Shown here piece by piece: positions 1 through 8,159 of a stretch of DNA of 64,000 bases. The DNA is taken from positions 1 to 64,000 of the forward strand of contig JACKBY010000010.1 in the NCBI GenBank assembly GCA_020634335.1, read 5' to 3'. The first letter of the stretch is position 1. The number at the start of each line of letters is the position of its first letter. This DNA is from Promineifilum sp. Its GTDB lineage: Bacteria; Chloroflexota; Anaerolineae; Promineifilales; Promineifilaceae. Both the position numbers and the translations under genes were made by a program. The notes beneath the pieces are model-generated. The model saw only the letters and a list, made by a program, of their open reading frames with translations. It had not been told where the DNA came from and searched no databases.

Positions 1-934
1 CCACCATAGTATCCAGTGTAGCGGACGTCACTTCATAGTCGTGGCGCAAGCTGTCATGGCTGGCGTCCATGAGCCGGCCCAATTCGGCCGCATCGTGGGC
101 GCGCATGGCCGCGGCGGCCAACAGCGTCCGCTCGTTTTCGGTGATCACGTGCTGCGCCCGCTTGAGAAGGACGGGGGCCAAGCGGCCGCTCTGCCGCTCC
201 AGGTCGGCGCGGCTCGCGTCTCGCAAAACGGCCACGCCCAGCCGTTGCGCCGCCTGCTCGCACTCGGCCCGGCGCTCGTTGTAAGCCGAATTTACCAGGC
301 CGCGCGGCGTGCGCGTGTCCATCACCACCACGACCGCCCCCGACGGCAGCGGCACCGGCTCCAACGACAGCGAACGGCAGTCGATCAACAGCGCGTGCCC
401 CTCAACGCCGCTGGCACAAACCAACTGATCCATGATTCCCGTGCGCAGCTTCAACCATTGGTTCTCGGTTTGCTGGGCCACCTGGGCCATGCGCTCGGGG
501 TCCCACGGGAAACCGGCCACGGCGGCAAAGGCCCGCGCCACGGCCAACTCCAACGCGGCCGAAGAAGACAGACCGGAGCCAATGGGAATGTCGCTGCTCA
601 TCACGCCTTCCCAGGCCGACAGGGTATAGCCGTTGCGCGGCAAGGCCCAGGCGACGCCCGTCACGTACTGACCCCAGCTTGCTTCGCCGGGCGACAACGC
701 GCCCAGGTCAAACGTGATGCTTTCCCCTAGGTCCAGCGCCTCGACGATCACCCGGTCATCCCGCCGCGGCCGCAAGGCGATCCACAATGCCCGGTCAATT
801 GCCATCGGCAGGCAGAAGCCGTCGTTGTAGTCGGTGTGCTCGCCAATCAAATTGACGCGGCCGGGGGCACGCACGACGAATGCGGGCGGTTCGTTAAACC
901 GTTCCCCGAAGGCCCGTATCACCCGTTCCATCAT
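1..934 (-). CDS. galK: galactokinase (C-terminus beyond left edge)
   Basis: Galactokinase phosphorylates galactose at C1 in the Leloir pathway, in the cytoplasm. The reverse strand from the ATG at 932-934 reads into a GHMP kinase. Residues 24-41 carry the galactokinase signature PGRVNLIGEHTDYNDG, and a second GHMP motif, IPIGSGLSSSAALE, lies near residues 112-125. A MDTRTPRGLVNSAYNERR stretch follows, as in the family. About 311 residues are visible; the usual length is 350-390, so only the C-terminal end is missing. Two ATGs lie in tandem; an AAGGAA ribosome site about 7 bases upstream supports this region as the start. A 690-base open frame on the plus strand across the same DNA is a codon-bias shadow. 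Confidence 0.93.
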   Translation of the reverse strand, partial: MMERVIRAFGERFNEPPAFVVRAPGRVNLIGEHTDYNDGFCLPMAIDRALWIALRPRRDDRVIVEALDLGESITFDLGALSPGEASWGQYVTGVAWALPRNGYTLSAWEGVMSSDIPIGSGLSSSAALELAVARAFAAVAGFPWDPERMAQVAQQTENQWLKLRTGIMDQLVCASGVEGHALLIDCRSLSLEPVPLPSGAVVVVMDTRTPRGLVNSAYNERRAECEQAAQRLGVAVLRDASRADLERQSGRLAPVLLKRAQHVITENERTLLAAAAMRAHDAAELGRLMDASHDSLRHDYEVTSATLDTMV

Positions 935-1021
935 GGTCGATTTCCTTCATTGTGAAATCTGTGGTTGCTTTCTCCAACAGGCTCTGCCTATTTTACTCAA
1001 AAAGGAGCATAACAGAACCTA

Positions 1022-1228
1022 CCGATCAATCTTTACGTCGATGATGAATTGATGGAGCGAATTCGCCGCGCGGCCGCCACGGCCGATTTGAGCATCTCCC
1101 GCTACGTGGCTCAACTGGTTCGGCGCGAGATCGATAATGAATGGCCGGAAGGTTTCTTCACGGATGTGCTCGGCGGCCGGCAGGGTGAACCGTTAGCCAG
1201 CGCCCCAAGGAATAAACGAAGAGCGTGA
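1022..1228 (+). pseudogene. ribbon-helix-helix antitoxin-like remnant
   Basis: This frame translates to INLYVDDELMERIRRAA followed by LSISRYVAQLVRREI, the beta-strand plus two-helix pattern of CopG/RHH antitoxins, and ends at TGA 1226-1228. Homology begins at 1022, but no usable start lies there. An in-frame TAA is just upstream and the first ATG, at 1052, would cut off the DNA-binding strand. An AAAAAGGAG ribosome site is still present near 1000. No intact toxin follows: DNA to 1355 holds only a 40-codon charged fragment. I read this as a decayed toxin-antitoxin locus. An unusual start codon, or a start at 1052, is the alternative. Confidence 0.4.
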
Positions 1229-1481
1229 GGCGCTGGAAGGCGACCAAGTTGAGCGGCGCAATGACCTTCGACGGCAAGTGGCTGCCCTGCGTGATTGCTG
1301 TGTTGAGCGGCAGAAGGAACACCACGCGGCCGGTATCGTCCTGACGTTGGGTTAAGATCGCTGTAACCTTGCAGGAGGGAAATTTCTTAGGATGGCAGGA
1401 CTTGCGGGTGAGAGTTTGAAAATCATCTTGAAAAGATATCTGGTCATTTGTGTTGCCTATTCAAAGGACCATGATGTGTTA
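1229..1481. other. gap without a convincing gene
   Basis: No open frame here has recognisable motifs. Bases 1235-1355 read as a short charged fragment ending EHHAAGIVLTLG, which might be the tail of a lost toxin partner of the upstream antitoxin remnant. A 37-codon frame from 1392 has a ribosome-site-like AGGAGGG upstream but no family resemblance and overlaps the end of the TIR gene. Confidence 0.3.
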
Positions 1482-3161
1482 TTAGCCGGGAGGCTTTCTA
1501 GTTAGAAAGAATGTATCCCAAATTCTCTGGCGAGCTTCGTCATCCGCTTCAGTAACAGTGTGGACAGCCACTATGACTGCAAATGTTGCGTCCCCCGGCT
1601 TGGCTGCCAGTATGAAAAGCGAGGTGCTTTGCTCGCCACAACTGGAGTACTCATCATAAAATCCAGAATATACTCCATCGAAATATGGAAAACGGCCAAC
1701 AAAAATGCAGACAGCAGAATAATTGTATTCACTTAATAAGTCATCTTCGTTTCGTTCAGCAAGCGTCTGTGATGCCCTAATTACCACAAAGGGATTTCGA
1801 TATCCTATTGCTGTAGGGCCGTTTGGTATTGCGACTAGTTGGCTTCCCACTATCGTGCCATTTTCGTCTCTCCAAACCGATCCGTTTTTGCCGTCCGTCC
1901 ATTCCCTCGGCACCTCAATAGAAATAACTCCATCATCGTCGGTAATTTTATCGTAAATCTCATATTGAAAGACCGGTCCTTCCTCCAAGTTCCCTCCACT
2001 TATCGTCATTGTGGGAGTATCAGTCGGCACATCCGTAACAGTTGGAGTGGCTATCTCTGGGGTTGGTGTATTTGTCGGTGGTGTATCGGTGGGTATTGAG
2101 GAAGTAGGGTTTTGAGGGGGTGGAGCCCCCGTTACAATTACAGTCACGACGATCGGAGTCGGATTAGTGGTCGTCGGCGCAATCCGAGTGGGCTCGATTG
2201 TGGGGCTGGGGGTAACCGTTGGCTGCGGCGTGACAGATGCCGGTGCCTCGGGACGGGGCGTAGGCGTGTGAATCACAGTGACGAATGTCGTTGGATGCGT
2301 GGTCGCCGGCTCCAAGCCAGCAACGGCCGTTCCCGCTGGGGGCGGCTCCTCGTCTTTTGCCGAAAGCAACAGGCTCCTGGTCAGGACGACGGCTAGCAGG
2401 ACGAACACCAACCCGACCAGAATAGAGGCCCAGGCAGGAATCCTTGACGATGGCGGCGACGTATCAGTGGTCGGGAGTACCGCTGCAACCGGCTTTTTGG
2501 TTCGCAACGCAGCCAGCAGTTGCCTCAACCCATCGTCGTAATCCTGCCGAAAGGGGATGTGTTGGCGCACGCGCCACATCGGCGGCATCTTTCCCTCGCC
2601 CACGTCCAGCGTTAGAAGGCGAATTTCGCCCTTGTTTGCCAGATCGATGGCATAGCTGCTCTCGTCCTTGACCCATCGGGAATTGGCTGCGTTGGCCGTC
2701 ATCACCAGCAGAAAAATGCCACTGGTCTCCAGACCGCGCTCGATGGCATCGACCCATTTTTCGCCCGGCTCGATGCTATGCGGCGCTATCCAGACGTCAT
2801 AGTCGTGGCGACGCAAGTCATCGGCCAATTGCTGGGCGAAGCCCGCATCCTGGTTCGCATGACTGAGAAAGATGCGATTAGGATCGCGTCCTTCAACTCG
2901 GTCTCTCGGTTTTATCGTCGGCAGGGAGTCGATCAGTTGCTGATAGGGTTCTGACCGCAATATCGCCAGGGCAGCGTGCAAATTCTCCATCAGGTCGCGC
3001 CGTTCGCAATAGCTGAGCAGCTCGATGACCTTCTGGCTCTTGGTCATACCGGTCGTGAAATTGTTCAGCACTTCAGGAAAGTAATCGAAACATAACGCGT
3101 TCAATTCATCATCACTGAAATAGGTCATGATAAACTGACGGAGCTCAGCTTTATTAGCCAT
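1482..3161 (-). CDS. membrane TIR-domain protein with N-terminal effector-associated (EAD-like) domain
   Basis: Start chosen at ATG 3159-3161 (MANKAELRQ), with TCAGGA 8 bases upstream; 559 residues. Residues 1-80 form an all-helical domain (ELRQFIMTYF, LNALCFDYF, KVIELLSYCERR) typical of the effector-associated domains that plug conflict effectors into signalling complexes. Residues 96-210 are a TIR domain: RIFLSHANQD, the DVWIAPHSIEPGEKW box, and SRWVKDES with the Glu expected at the NADase site. Residues 241-268 are one membrane span, followed by about 120 Thr/Pro-rich residues and a 150-residue C-terminal domain with VPREW, probably outside the cell. The distal half is visibly AT-richer than neighbouring genes, suggesting transfer. 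Function, immune or regulatory, is inferred from domain families only. Confidence 0.82.
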   Translation of the reverse strand: MANKAELRQFIMTYFSDDELNALCFDYFPEVLNNFTTGMTKSQKVIELLSYCERRDLMENLHAALAILRSEPYQQLIDSLPTIKPRDRVEGRDPNRIFLSHANQDAGFAQQLADDLRRHDYDVWIAPHSIEPGEKWVDAIERGLETSGIFLLVMTANAANSRWVKDESSYAIDLANKGEIRLLTLDVGEGKMPPMWRVRQHIPFRQDYDDGLRQLLAALRTKKPVAAVLPTTDTSPPSSRIPAWASILVGLVFVLLAVVLTRSLLLSAKDEEPPPAGTAVAGLEPATTHPTTFVTVIHTPTPRPEAPASVTPQPTVTPSPTIEPTRIAPTTTNPTPIVVTVIVTGAPPPQNPTSSIPTDTPPTNTPTPEIATPTVTDVPTDTPTMTISGGNLEEGPVFQYEIYDKITDDDGVISIEVPREWTDGKNGSVWRDENGTIVGSQLVAIPNGPTAIGYRNPFVVIRASQTLAERNEDDLLSEYNYSAVCIFVGRFPYFDGVYSGFYDEYSSCGEQSTSLFILAAKPGDATFAVIVAVHTVTEADDEARQRIWDTFFLTRKPPG

Positions 3162-3296
3162 GTTCGATTGTCCTGAAAGCGCTAATTTGGATCGGACAGC
3201 GACCGGTACGGAGTTAACACTCAAGGAACAAATACTGTCGGGATTTTACAAACAAGATCGACTCTGTCAAATTCTTCCACCGTTCATGCTCCGAAA

Positions 3297-3326
3297 CAAC
3301 AAAGGCCCCGCTCGCGCAGGGCCTTT
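3297..3326 (-). terminator. rho-independent terminator of the PLP enzyme gene
   Basis: An inverted repeat AAAGGCCC / GGGCCTTT encloses a 9-10 base GC-rich loop. Read on the minus strand it is followed by a T-rich run (TTTGTTGTTT). It lies 56 bases past the stop of the PLP gene, between that gene and the TIR gene. Confidence 0.7.
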
Positions 3327-3381
3327 CAATATCACCTCACGTGCGACGCACTTCAGAAAGTGCATCGCACGACCAGTCAAT

Positions 3382-4854
3382 CTAATTCACTTCTGCCAAC
3401 AACCCCACCCGCTCATTAAACTGCTCAATAAGCAGGTCGATTTTCTTGTCCAGACCGTGCAGATTCGTCCAGTATTCCGGGTCATACCATTGGGCGTTCA
3501 GTTCCTCGTAGGTCTTGCCCTGCTGCTCCACCCAGGTGTAATACTTCAGGTTGTGGATGCGCTTGCGATCGGGGTAGGTCAGCTCCAGCATGTTGGCCGT
3601 ATTCTCGCCCAACAGATAGCGCTGGTAGATGCCCGCGGCGTTTAGCGAGGTGAACTCGCCTTCCATCTCGCGATATTCTTCAACACGGCTCTGGTACATC
3701 TCCATCGAATCAGTGGCGATGGTCATGAGGACGTCGTTCGGCCCCATCTCGTAATATTTCGCCATCTTGATCGTCGACAGGATGTTGGAGATGCTGGAGA
3801 TGCCGAGGTCGGGCAGCAGCGCCACCAGGTCGGGCGAGACGCCCTGCTCCATCAGATATTCCTGCCCGGCAGGCTCGTTGAACAGCCGCATGATGGCCAT
3901 CGGGGCGTTGTCGTCAATGGCGACGACCATGTCGGTGTTCTTGACATTGTGGACCCAGGGCACGTGCTTGTCGCCGATGCCCTCGATGCGGTGCGCGCCG
4001 AAGCCGTTGTTCAGCAGCGTCGGGCATTGCAGCGCTTCGCTGGCGCAAATGAGGCTCGTCGGGAACTGCTCCTTCATGTAGTCGCCGCTGGCGATGGTGC
4101 CCGCCGAGCCGGTGGCCGAGGCCATGCCCCGGTACTTGTCTTTTGGCCCCAACTCGCGCTTCAATACTTCGTGCATCGCCGGCCCGGTCACGCTGTAATG
4201 CCACAGATAATTGCCCAACTCGTCGAACTGGTTGAAGATGACCAGGTCTTCGCCCGATGCCCGCAGCTCCCAGCATTTGTCGAAGATTTCCTTGACGTTG
4301 CTCTCCGAGCCGGGCGTCTTGATGATCTCCCCGGCCACGCCCTCCAGCCACTCGAAGCGCTCGCGGCTCATGCCTTCCGGCAGAATGGCGACCGACTCGC
4401 AGCCCAGCAGGTTCGAGTCATAGGCCCCGCCGCGGCAGTAGTTGCCGGTGCTGGGCCAGACGGCCTTCTGCGTCGAGGGGTCAAATTGCCCTGTCACCAG
4501 CCGCGGGACCAGGCAGCCGAACGCCGCGCCGACCTTGTGCGCCCCGGTGGGAAACCACTTGCCGACGATGACGATGATGCGCGCATCGACGCCGCTGATC
4601 TCCTTGGGAATCTCGATGGTATTGACGTCGCCGTAGCCGCCACCCTTGGCGACCGCTTCGTTGTGCCAGCTAATGCGGAACAGGTTTACCGGATTCAGGT
4701 CCCACAGCCCCACATCGTCCAGACGTTGCTTAATGGCGTCGGGAATGAGCGCGGGGTTGCGTTGCTGCTCGAAGGTGGGAATGATGATGTTTCGCTCGCG
4801 GGCGCGCTGCACGGCGCGGTCGAGGGCGGCTTCATGAATGGACAGGTCGATCAT
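3382..4854 (-). CDS. pyridoxal-phosphate enzyme of the tryptophan synthase beta / cysteine synthase fold
   Basis: Start at ATG 4852-4854 (MIDLSIHEAAL), preceded by GAGGAGAA at about 6 bases; 490 residues. The PLP lysine is probably K107 in FPTGAHKVGAAFG. The glycine-rich phosphate-binding stretch ASATGSAGTIASGD and the substrate-side PSTGNYCRGGAYDS are both present, as in fold-type II beta-eliminating or synthase enzymes. Length and the SISNILSTIKMAKYYEMG segment match a conserved but poorly characterised group usually annotated only as PLP-dependent enzyme; the substrate cannot be deduced. The gene stands alone, with its own terminator downstream and a 31-bp palindrome 190-220 bases upstream that may be its operator. 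Confidence 0.85.
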   Translation of the reverse strand: MIDLSIHEAALDRAVQRARERNIIIPTFEQQRNPALIPDAIKQRLDDVGLWDLNPVNLFRISWHNEAVAKGGGYGDVNTIEIPKEISGVDARIIVIVGKWFPTGAHKVGAAFGCLVPRLVTGQFDPSTQKAVWPSTGNYCRGGAYDSNLLGCESVAILPEGMSRERFEWLEGVAGEIIKTPGSESNVKEIFDKCWELRASGEDLVIFNQFDELGNYLWHYSVTGPAMHEVLKRELGPKDKYRGMASATGSAGTIASGDYMKEQFPTSLICASEALQCPTLLNNGFGAHRIEGIGDKHVPWVHNVKNTDMVVAIDDNAPMAIMRLFNEPAGQEYLMEQGVSPDLVALLPDLGISSISNILSTIKMAKYYEMGPNDVLMTIATDSMEMYQSRVEEYREMEGEFTSLNAAGIYQRYLLGENTANMLELTYPDRKRIHNLKYYTWVEQQGKTYEELNAQWYDPEYWTNLHGLDKKIDLLIEQFNERVGLLAEVN

Positions 4855-5207
4855 GGTGTTCTCCTCAGGCGATTTCGCTGAAATTATGGGCAAACGGAGC
4901 CAATCAGAGTGAGTGACGACACAGACCAGTCATCACCGGCCCCCGCCAACCCATTGATTCTGCCCGTCTTGCTAAGTATATCCGTGGGGGTGGTGGTCAA
5001 CGATTGACGTTTGTCACCCGTTTGGACGCAATATGTCATTATTGGTCATATTGTAGGACAACATGACCAATTGAGGCAAATTTATGTTAGGGATTTTGGG
5101 TGGTTCGGGCGACGCACTTTCTGGTGTGCACCGCACCTGTCGATCAGTCGGGCCGATTGCCCGGCCGCACAATTCGGACGTCGCAGAAAGATGGGGCTCC
5201 CATCCCT
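4855..5207. other. upstream region of the PLP gene, no gene
   Basis: About 350 bases without a supported gene. It is AT-richer around 5020-5095 and holds the long palindrome described separately. Open frames at 5011-5296 on the plus strand lack motifs and run into the neighbouring DinB-like gene. Confidence 0.5.
5041..5071. promoter_or_regulatory. 31-bp palindrome, candidate operator
   Basis: ATTGGTCAT (5041-5049) and its exact complement ATGACCAAT (5063-5071) flank an inner TTGT-AGG-ACAA palindrome, so 13 of 14 arm positions are symmetric. The spacing between arm centres is 22 bp, two helical turns. A further half-site-like TGTCATTATTGG overlaps the left side. It sits about 190 bases upstream of the PLP gene start. 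Confidence 0.5.
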
Positions 5208-5723
5208 TTAACGCGCTTCCGGCCGATACGGTGCCTTGTCATCAATGTTTCCGACAAACACGCCCAAGCGCTCATGACCTAACAGCTGCCGGATAGCCAT
5301 ACTCTCACCGATATGATACCAGTAATGATAGATCACCCGCTGGAGGAGATCGCCGTAGCGACGGACGAGCGGCTTGCCGTTGCTGATCACGTTCCGGCTG
5401 AGAATGTCCGATGTCAGCGTGTCGAGCCACGGATCGGCCGCGGCCGTGATGGTGCGCCATGCGGTCACCATCTCCTTGAGTAAAGGCCGGGATGCGGGCG
5501 CGCCGTAGGCAAATTCCTTGTCGATCTCCGGCAAGAGCATCGGCCCCTCACCATAATATAGAAAGTACCGTTGTTCCTGCCAGGCCAGATGCCCAACGTT
5601 CCAACTAATACAATTCATCGGCAGAAAGCGTTGTCGTGCGTCCTCGTCGCTGATGCCCTTGACAGCGCGCCAGAACTCGCTGCGTGTAAAATGCAATTGA
5701 CTAACTAATGGGTGGGTCATCAA
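5208..5723 (-). CDS. DinB-family four-helix protein
   Basis: 171 residues (the second of two tandem ATGs may be used). The pattern fits DinB/YfiT-like proteins: an N-terminal helix LVSQLHFTRSEFWRAVKGI, the metal-site histidine in WNVGHLAWQEQRYFLYYG, and C-terminal histidines in RVIYHYWYHIGESMAIRQLLG. These positions match the three-histidine metal site of the family. Members include bacillithiol or mycothiol transferases and many uncharacterised proteins, so the reaction is unknown. It lies 74 bases downstream of the riboflavin fusion gene on the same strand and could be cotranscribed. Confidence 0.8.
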   Translation of the reverse strand: MMTHPLVSQLHFTRSEFWRAVKGISDEDARQRFLPMNCISWNVGHLAWQEQRYFLYYGEGPMLLPEIDKEFAYGAPASRPLLKEMVTAWRTITAAADPWLDTLTSDILSRNVISNGKPLVRRYGDLLQRVIYHYWYHIGESMAIRQLLGHERLGVFVGNIDDKAPYRPEAR

Positions 5724-5797
5724 GCTGTTTCCCCTGAACCGCGCGATCGGCCGGCTATTTATCCACTCCGTCGATAAGCCGGCTCATCCCGCCCACT

Positions 5798-7213
5798 TCA
5801 CTCCCACTCCAACTCCCCGAACAACACCATGTCCTTGCCCAGGGTCTGATAGCGCGGCTGGGCCAACCGCGGCATCACCTGCCCATTGAGCCGGCCCAGG
5901 TCGGCCACGGCGTTCAGCCCGCCCAGCATTAGCGGCGCGATGGTCAGCACCAGCCGATCGGCCAGATGCGCCGCCAGGAAGTTGCTGATGACCGTGGCCC
6001 CGCCCTCCACCATCAGGCTGCGGATGTGGCGACCATGCAGATAGTCCAGCAGCGCGGGCAGGCTGACCAGCCCATTCGGCCCGCTGGGCAGGCGCACCAC
6101 CCGCGCCCCGGCCGCTTCCAGCGCCGCCTGGCGCGCCCGGTCGGCTGCCTCTGTCGTGGCGATCCACGGCCGCCGCTCGCCGCGCAGCAACTTGGCCCAC
6201 GCGGGAAAACGCAGCCGGCTGTCGACGATCACCGGCTGTGGGTCCGGCCCGCGTACCAGCCGCACCGTCAGTTGCGGATCGTCGGCAATGACCGTGCCGA
6301 TGCCGACCAGGATGGCGTCGTGCTGAGCGCGCAGCCGGTGGGTGAGCCGCCCCGCTTCCGGCCCGCTGATAATGGTCTGCTCGCCGCGCCGGGCAGCGAT
6401 GGAGCCGTCCAGACTCTGGGCATAGCTGAGGGTGACGTACGGTCGACCGTCGCGCTGGGGCAGAGTCGTGAACATATCATCCAGCGCGTGGCCCGCTTCG
6501 CCGTTCTCGTGCAGCGGGCTGAGCGCGCGCGCCATGGAGACCGGCTGGGTTTGTCGCGCGCCGGCGGCTTCGGGTCTCTCCAGTTGCAGGAGGTGGCGCA
6601 TCCGGCGCACCTTGGTGTCGAGATAATGAGCGTTCTCGGCGTGGACGGCCGTTTCCAGCGGGATGCGCTCGCTAACGATCAGCCCTTCGCGTTCCAGCGC
6701 GGCTATCTTGTCCGGGTTATTGGTCATCAGGCGCAAGGAGGCGACACCGAGGTCTTTCAGGATAGCGGCGGCGATGCGATAGTCGCGCAAATCGGGTTGA
6801 TGGCCCAGCATGAGGTTGGCGTCCACGGTGTCATAGCCGATATCCTGTAGATTATAGGCGCGCAACTTCTCCAACAGGCCTATCCCCCGGCCCTCCTGGC
6901 GCAGATAAAGGATGATGCCGCGCCCCTCCGCGGCGATGCGGCCCATGGCCGTCGCCAGCTGCGGCCCACAGTCACACCGGCGAGAGCCAAGCACGTCGCC
7001 GGTGAAACACTCCGAGTGGACGCGCACCAGAACAGGCGGGGCCGCCCCGTTGCCGCTCGCATCGGCCCGGCCCTCCAGACCAGGTTCCCGCATGATAAGC
7101 GCCAGGTGCTCCTCGCCGTCCAAATTATTGTGATAGACGTACAGGGTAAATTCACCCACATCGGTGGGGATGCGCGCGCCGGACATCTTGTGAACAGAGA
7201 TCGTCTCGGTCAT
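5798..7213 (-). CDS. GTP cyclohydrolase II fused to RibD C-terminal reductase domain
   Basis: Bifunctional riboflavin-pathway enzyme. The N-terminal 215 residues are GTP cyclohydrolase II: ARIPTDVGEF, zinc cysteines in HSECFTGDVLGSRRCDCG, RQEGRGIGLLEKLRAYNLQD and TNNPDKIAALEREG. From about residue 255 comes the RibD reductase domain: RPYVTLSYAQSLDGSIA, LVGIGTVIADDPQLTVR and SLMVEGGATVISNFL. The deaminase half of RibD is absent here. Start placed at 7211-7213 (MTETISVHKMSG) because GTP cyclohydrolase II normally starts about 10 residues before the ARIPT motif. An in-frame ATG at 7261 lies directly after TTAGGGG and is possible. Not RibBA: no DHBP synthase domain is present. Confidence 0.92.
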   Translation of the reverse strand: MTETISVHKMSGARIPTDVGEFTLYVYHNNLDGEEHLALIMREPGLEGRADASGNGAAPPVLVRVHSECFTGDVLGSRRCDCGPQLATAMGRIAAEGRGIILYLRQEGRGIGLLEKLRAYNLQDIGYDTVDANLMLGHQPDLRDYRIAAAILKDLGVASLRLMTNNPDKIAALEREGLIVSERIPLETAVHAENAHYLDTKVRRMRHLLQLERPEAAGARQTQPVSMARALSPLHENGEAGHALDDMFTTLPQRDGRPYVTLSYAQSLDGSIAARRGEQTIISGPEAGRLTHRLRAQHDAILVGIGTVIADDPQLTVRLVRGPDPQPVIVDSRLRFPAWAKLLRGERRPWIATTEAADRARQAALEAAGARVVRLPSGPNGLVSLPALLDYLHGRHIRSLMVEGGATVISNFLAAHLADRLVLTIAPLMLGGLNAVADLGRLNGQVMPRLAQPRYQTLGKDMVLFGELEWE

Positions 7214-7370
7214 TATAGATACATACGCAATGCCGGTTGCCATAGATGAACCGGATAACATCCCCTAATGGACGGTAGCGTTGATCGTGGCCGCTTTATT
7301 CAAATCAGACGGCGCTGTCGGGGAGATATAAGTCCGTCCGAAGAACGCACCACAGTCGCCGGCCACGAAC

Positions 7371-8159
7371 CTAGCGTAAAAATCCGCGTGCCTGCCAGGC
7401 GGCATAGAGAAGGACAGAACCGGCAACGGCCGCGTTCAGGGATTCTACTTCTCCGCGCATGGGCAGGCGAATGATAAAGTCACAGCGCTCGCGCACAAGC
7501 CGGCGCAACCCGTCGCCCTCGTGGCCGACGACGACGCCCAAAGGCCGGTCCAGATCGATCCGACCCAATTCGACGGCCTCTTCGTCCATATCCAGGCCGG
7601 CCAGCCACACCCCCGCCTCCTTCAGCCCGCGCATCGTCTGCACCAGATTGGTCACCTGGGCAATCAGCAGATGCTCTGTGGCCCCGGCGGCGTACTGCAC
7701 CACAGCCGGGGTAATCTCCGGCGCGCGCCGATCCTGCATGATAATGCCGTGGACGCCACAGGCCTCGGCCGTGCGCAAGAGCGCGCCAATGTTCTGCGGC
7801 CCGTGCAGCAGGTCGAGCAGCAACAACAACGGCTTTTCGCCGCGGCGCTCGGCCAGCCCCAGCATCTCGTCCGGCTCCACATACGGATAGGGACCGACCT
7901 CGAGGAGCACCCCCTGATGCCGCGGGTCCGCGCCCAACCGCTGCGCCAGCCGGTCGAGCGTCTGCTTGTCGTCGGTCGCCACCGGCACATTGGCGGCGCG
8001 TGCCGCGTCCAGGATCGGCCGCAACTCGCGCTCATCGGCCCGACCCCCGCGCTCGCGGGCGACGTGGAGCCGGTAGATCGACCGCCGCCCGGCGCGCAGC
8101 GCCTCCAGGACGGGATGACGGCGTACAAGCGCCTCAGCCGAGTTTCCAGATGGTGCCAT
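7371..8159 (-). CDS. rlmB: 23S rRNA (guanosine-2'-O-)-methyltransferase RlmB family (SpoU)
   Basis: 262 residues. The N-terminal RRHPVLEALRAGRRSIYRLHVAR is the L30e-like RNA-binding domain. The C-terminal knotted SPOUT domain has its three motifs: LDLLHGPQNIGALLRTAEACG, LGVVVGHEGDGLRRLVRERCD and IRLPMRGEVESLNAAVAGSVLLYAA. Family members methylate G2251 (E. coli numbering) of 23S rRNA in the peptidyl-transferase loop. Its start overlaps the end of cysS by 26 bases, a cysS-rlmB arrangement seen in many bacteria, which implies translational coupling. Confidence 0.93.
   Translation of the reverse strand: MAPSGNSAEALVRRHPVLEALRAGRRSIYRLHVARERGGRADERELRPILDAARAANVPVATDDKQTLDRLAQRLGADPRHQGVLLEVGPYPYVEPDEMLGLAERRGEKPLLLLLDLLHGPQNIGALLRTAEACGVHGIIMQDRRAPEITPAVVQYAAGATEHLLIAQVTNLVQTMRGLKEAGVWLAGLDMDEEAVELGRIDLDRPLGVVVGHEGDGLRRLVRERCDFIIRLPMRGEVESLNAAVAGSVLLYAAWQARGFLR

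Noticed and set aside
41..730. 229-codon plus-strand open frame
   Set aside because: It lies antisense to the galactokinase gene and has the His/Arg/Gln-rich composition of GC-bias shadows.
1235..1355. Toxin gene after the antitoxin remnant
   Set aside because: Only about 40 charged codons without a start or PIN motifs.
3949..4881. 310-codon plus-strand open frame
   Set aside because: Antisense shadow of the PLP enzyme; no motifs.
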